From NCBI GenBank assembly GCA_902766265.1, contig CACXCY010000070.1, positions 1-5,946 of the forward strand: a stretch of DNA of 5,946 bases. The letters run 5' to 3'. The notes beneath the pieces were generated by a model. The model was not told the DNA's origin. It searched no databases and saw only the letters and a list, made by a program, of their open reading frames with translations. The position numbers and the translations under genes were made by a program. This stretch comes from an uncultured Bacteroidota bacterium (GTDB lineage: Bacteria; Bacteroidota; Bacteroidia; Bacteroidales; P3). This document shows positions 5,446-5,946 of this stretch, piece after piece. Each line of letters starts with the position of its first letter. Within the stretch, counting starts at the first letter, position 1.

Positions 5446-5946
5446 TTATTTGTAGTTGAATAAAAAGGTCTTTTCCTCCTTGCTGAGACTGTCGTAGCCC
5501 GATTTGGAGATTTTGTCAAGTATGGCGTCCACCCGTTTCTGTTCGTCGGCACGACGGCGGTTGAACTCGTCGTCGCTCATGGGACGGCTGTCGCGGGTGG
5601 CGTTTTTCTTTTTCGACTGCGATGTCATCCGTATCTTGTTGCGCCGTTCGGTCAGCCATCGCCTGATGGCGTCGCTGTTGGCATTCCTCCCTATCCATAT
5701 AAACAGGAATCCGAACAAGGCGCCTCCCAGATGGGCTATATGACCTCCGGCATTGCCTCTGGGAATAGCCAGCAGGTCGATGGCGATAAAGATAACCGCC
5801 AAATAAATCATCTTGATGCCCAGTCGTCGGAACGGCCAGATGTATACCTGTTGGTGGGGTACGTAGGTGGCCACAGCCATGAACACTCCCAAGACTGCCG
5901 CCGATGCCCCTACAAGGACAGAGGGCGAGTGGCGGAACACGGGGAA
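5446..5946 (-). CDS. Rhomboid-family intramembrane serine protease, C-terminal part, cut by right window edge
   Basis: The frame is open to the right edge, so 166 C-terminal residues are visible and the start lies outside. Rhomboids cleave transmembrane substrates inside the membrane with a Ser-His dyad. Here the serine is in SVLVGASAAVLG (15th visible residue) and the histidine in GGHIAHLGGALFGF (72nd). The serine motif is GASA rather than the common GxSG; GxSx variants are known, so activity is still expected. Hydrophobic segments lie at about visible residues 9-27, 46-60 and 68-86. After the last helix comes a charged cytoplasmic tail of about 80 residues ending in ISKSGYDSLSKEEKTFLFNY, a C-terminal helical motif common on Bacteroidota rhomboids and resembling DUF6576. 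The stop is TAA at 5446-5448. The GTG at 5938-5940 is an internal valine, not a start. Confidence 0.93.
   Translation of the reverse strand, partial: FPVFRHSPSVLVGASAAVLGVFMAVATYVPHQQVYIWPFRRLGIKMIYLAVIFIAIDLLAIPRGNAGGHIAHLGGALFGFLFIWIGRNANSDAIRRWLTERRNKIRMTSQSKKKNATRDSRPMSDDEFNRRRADEQKRVDAILDKISKSGYDSLSKEEKTFLFNYK

Noticed and set aside
5082..5552. A 156-codon minus-strand frame overlapping the EEP and rhomboid genes
   Set aside because: It is out of frame with both clear genes and has no recognisable domain.

Overview
The window looks like chromosomal DNA of a Bacteroidota species, most likely a Prevotella-like member of the Bacteroidales. The reasons are the protein families present (a BatA-domain protein with the typical N-terminal double membrane segment, a membrane-anchored EEP hydrolase directly after a rhomboid), the near absence of Shine-Dalgarno sequences before the genes, and the overall style of the proteins. 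The genus is inferred from general resemblance; no search was run.

All six protein genes lie on the minus strand and are tightly packed, so transcription runs from the right edge to the left. In transcription order they are: the 3' part of a rhomboid-family membrane protease (5946-5446, start outside the window); a membrane-anchored endonuclease/exonuclease/phosphatase-family protein (5431-4352, TTG start, 14 nt after the rhomboid stop); endonuclease III, nth (4346-3696, GTG start, 5 nt gap); a BatA-like membrane protein with a vWA-type domain (3657-1588, 38 nt gap); then an AT-rich, non-coding insert; then an ABC transporter ATPase of the NatA type with a C-terminal DUF4162-like domain (1412-489); and its ABC-2/NatB-type permease (467 to the left edge, truncated by the window; 21 nt gap). 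The spacing suggests one operon, or two when split by the insert.

The genes do not form one obvious pathway. The ATPase and permease form an exporter. The rhomboid, EEP protein and BatA-like protein are all envelope proteins. Nth is base-excision repair and is probably a housekeeping passenger.

The one unusual structure is the 162-bp insert at 1426-1587. It has 13-bp perfect terminal inverted repeats (20 of 25 over a longer span) and is flanked by a 7-bp direct repeat, TTATTTA. It has no transposase gene and therefore looks like a MITE. Removing it together with one copy of the direct repeat restores a compact junction in which the batA-like stop codon lies 6 nt before the natA-like ATG. The insertion thus landed exactly on a stop codon, duplicated it, and left both proteins intact while opening the operon. 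Inside the element are a 6-bp hairpin and a 14-codon ORF with an unusually good Shine-Dalgarno sequence. I saw no RNA genes, CRISPR array, integrase, terminator with a T-run, or other accessory system in the window.
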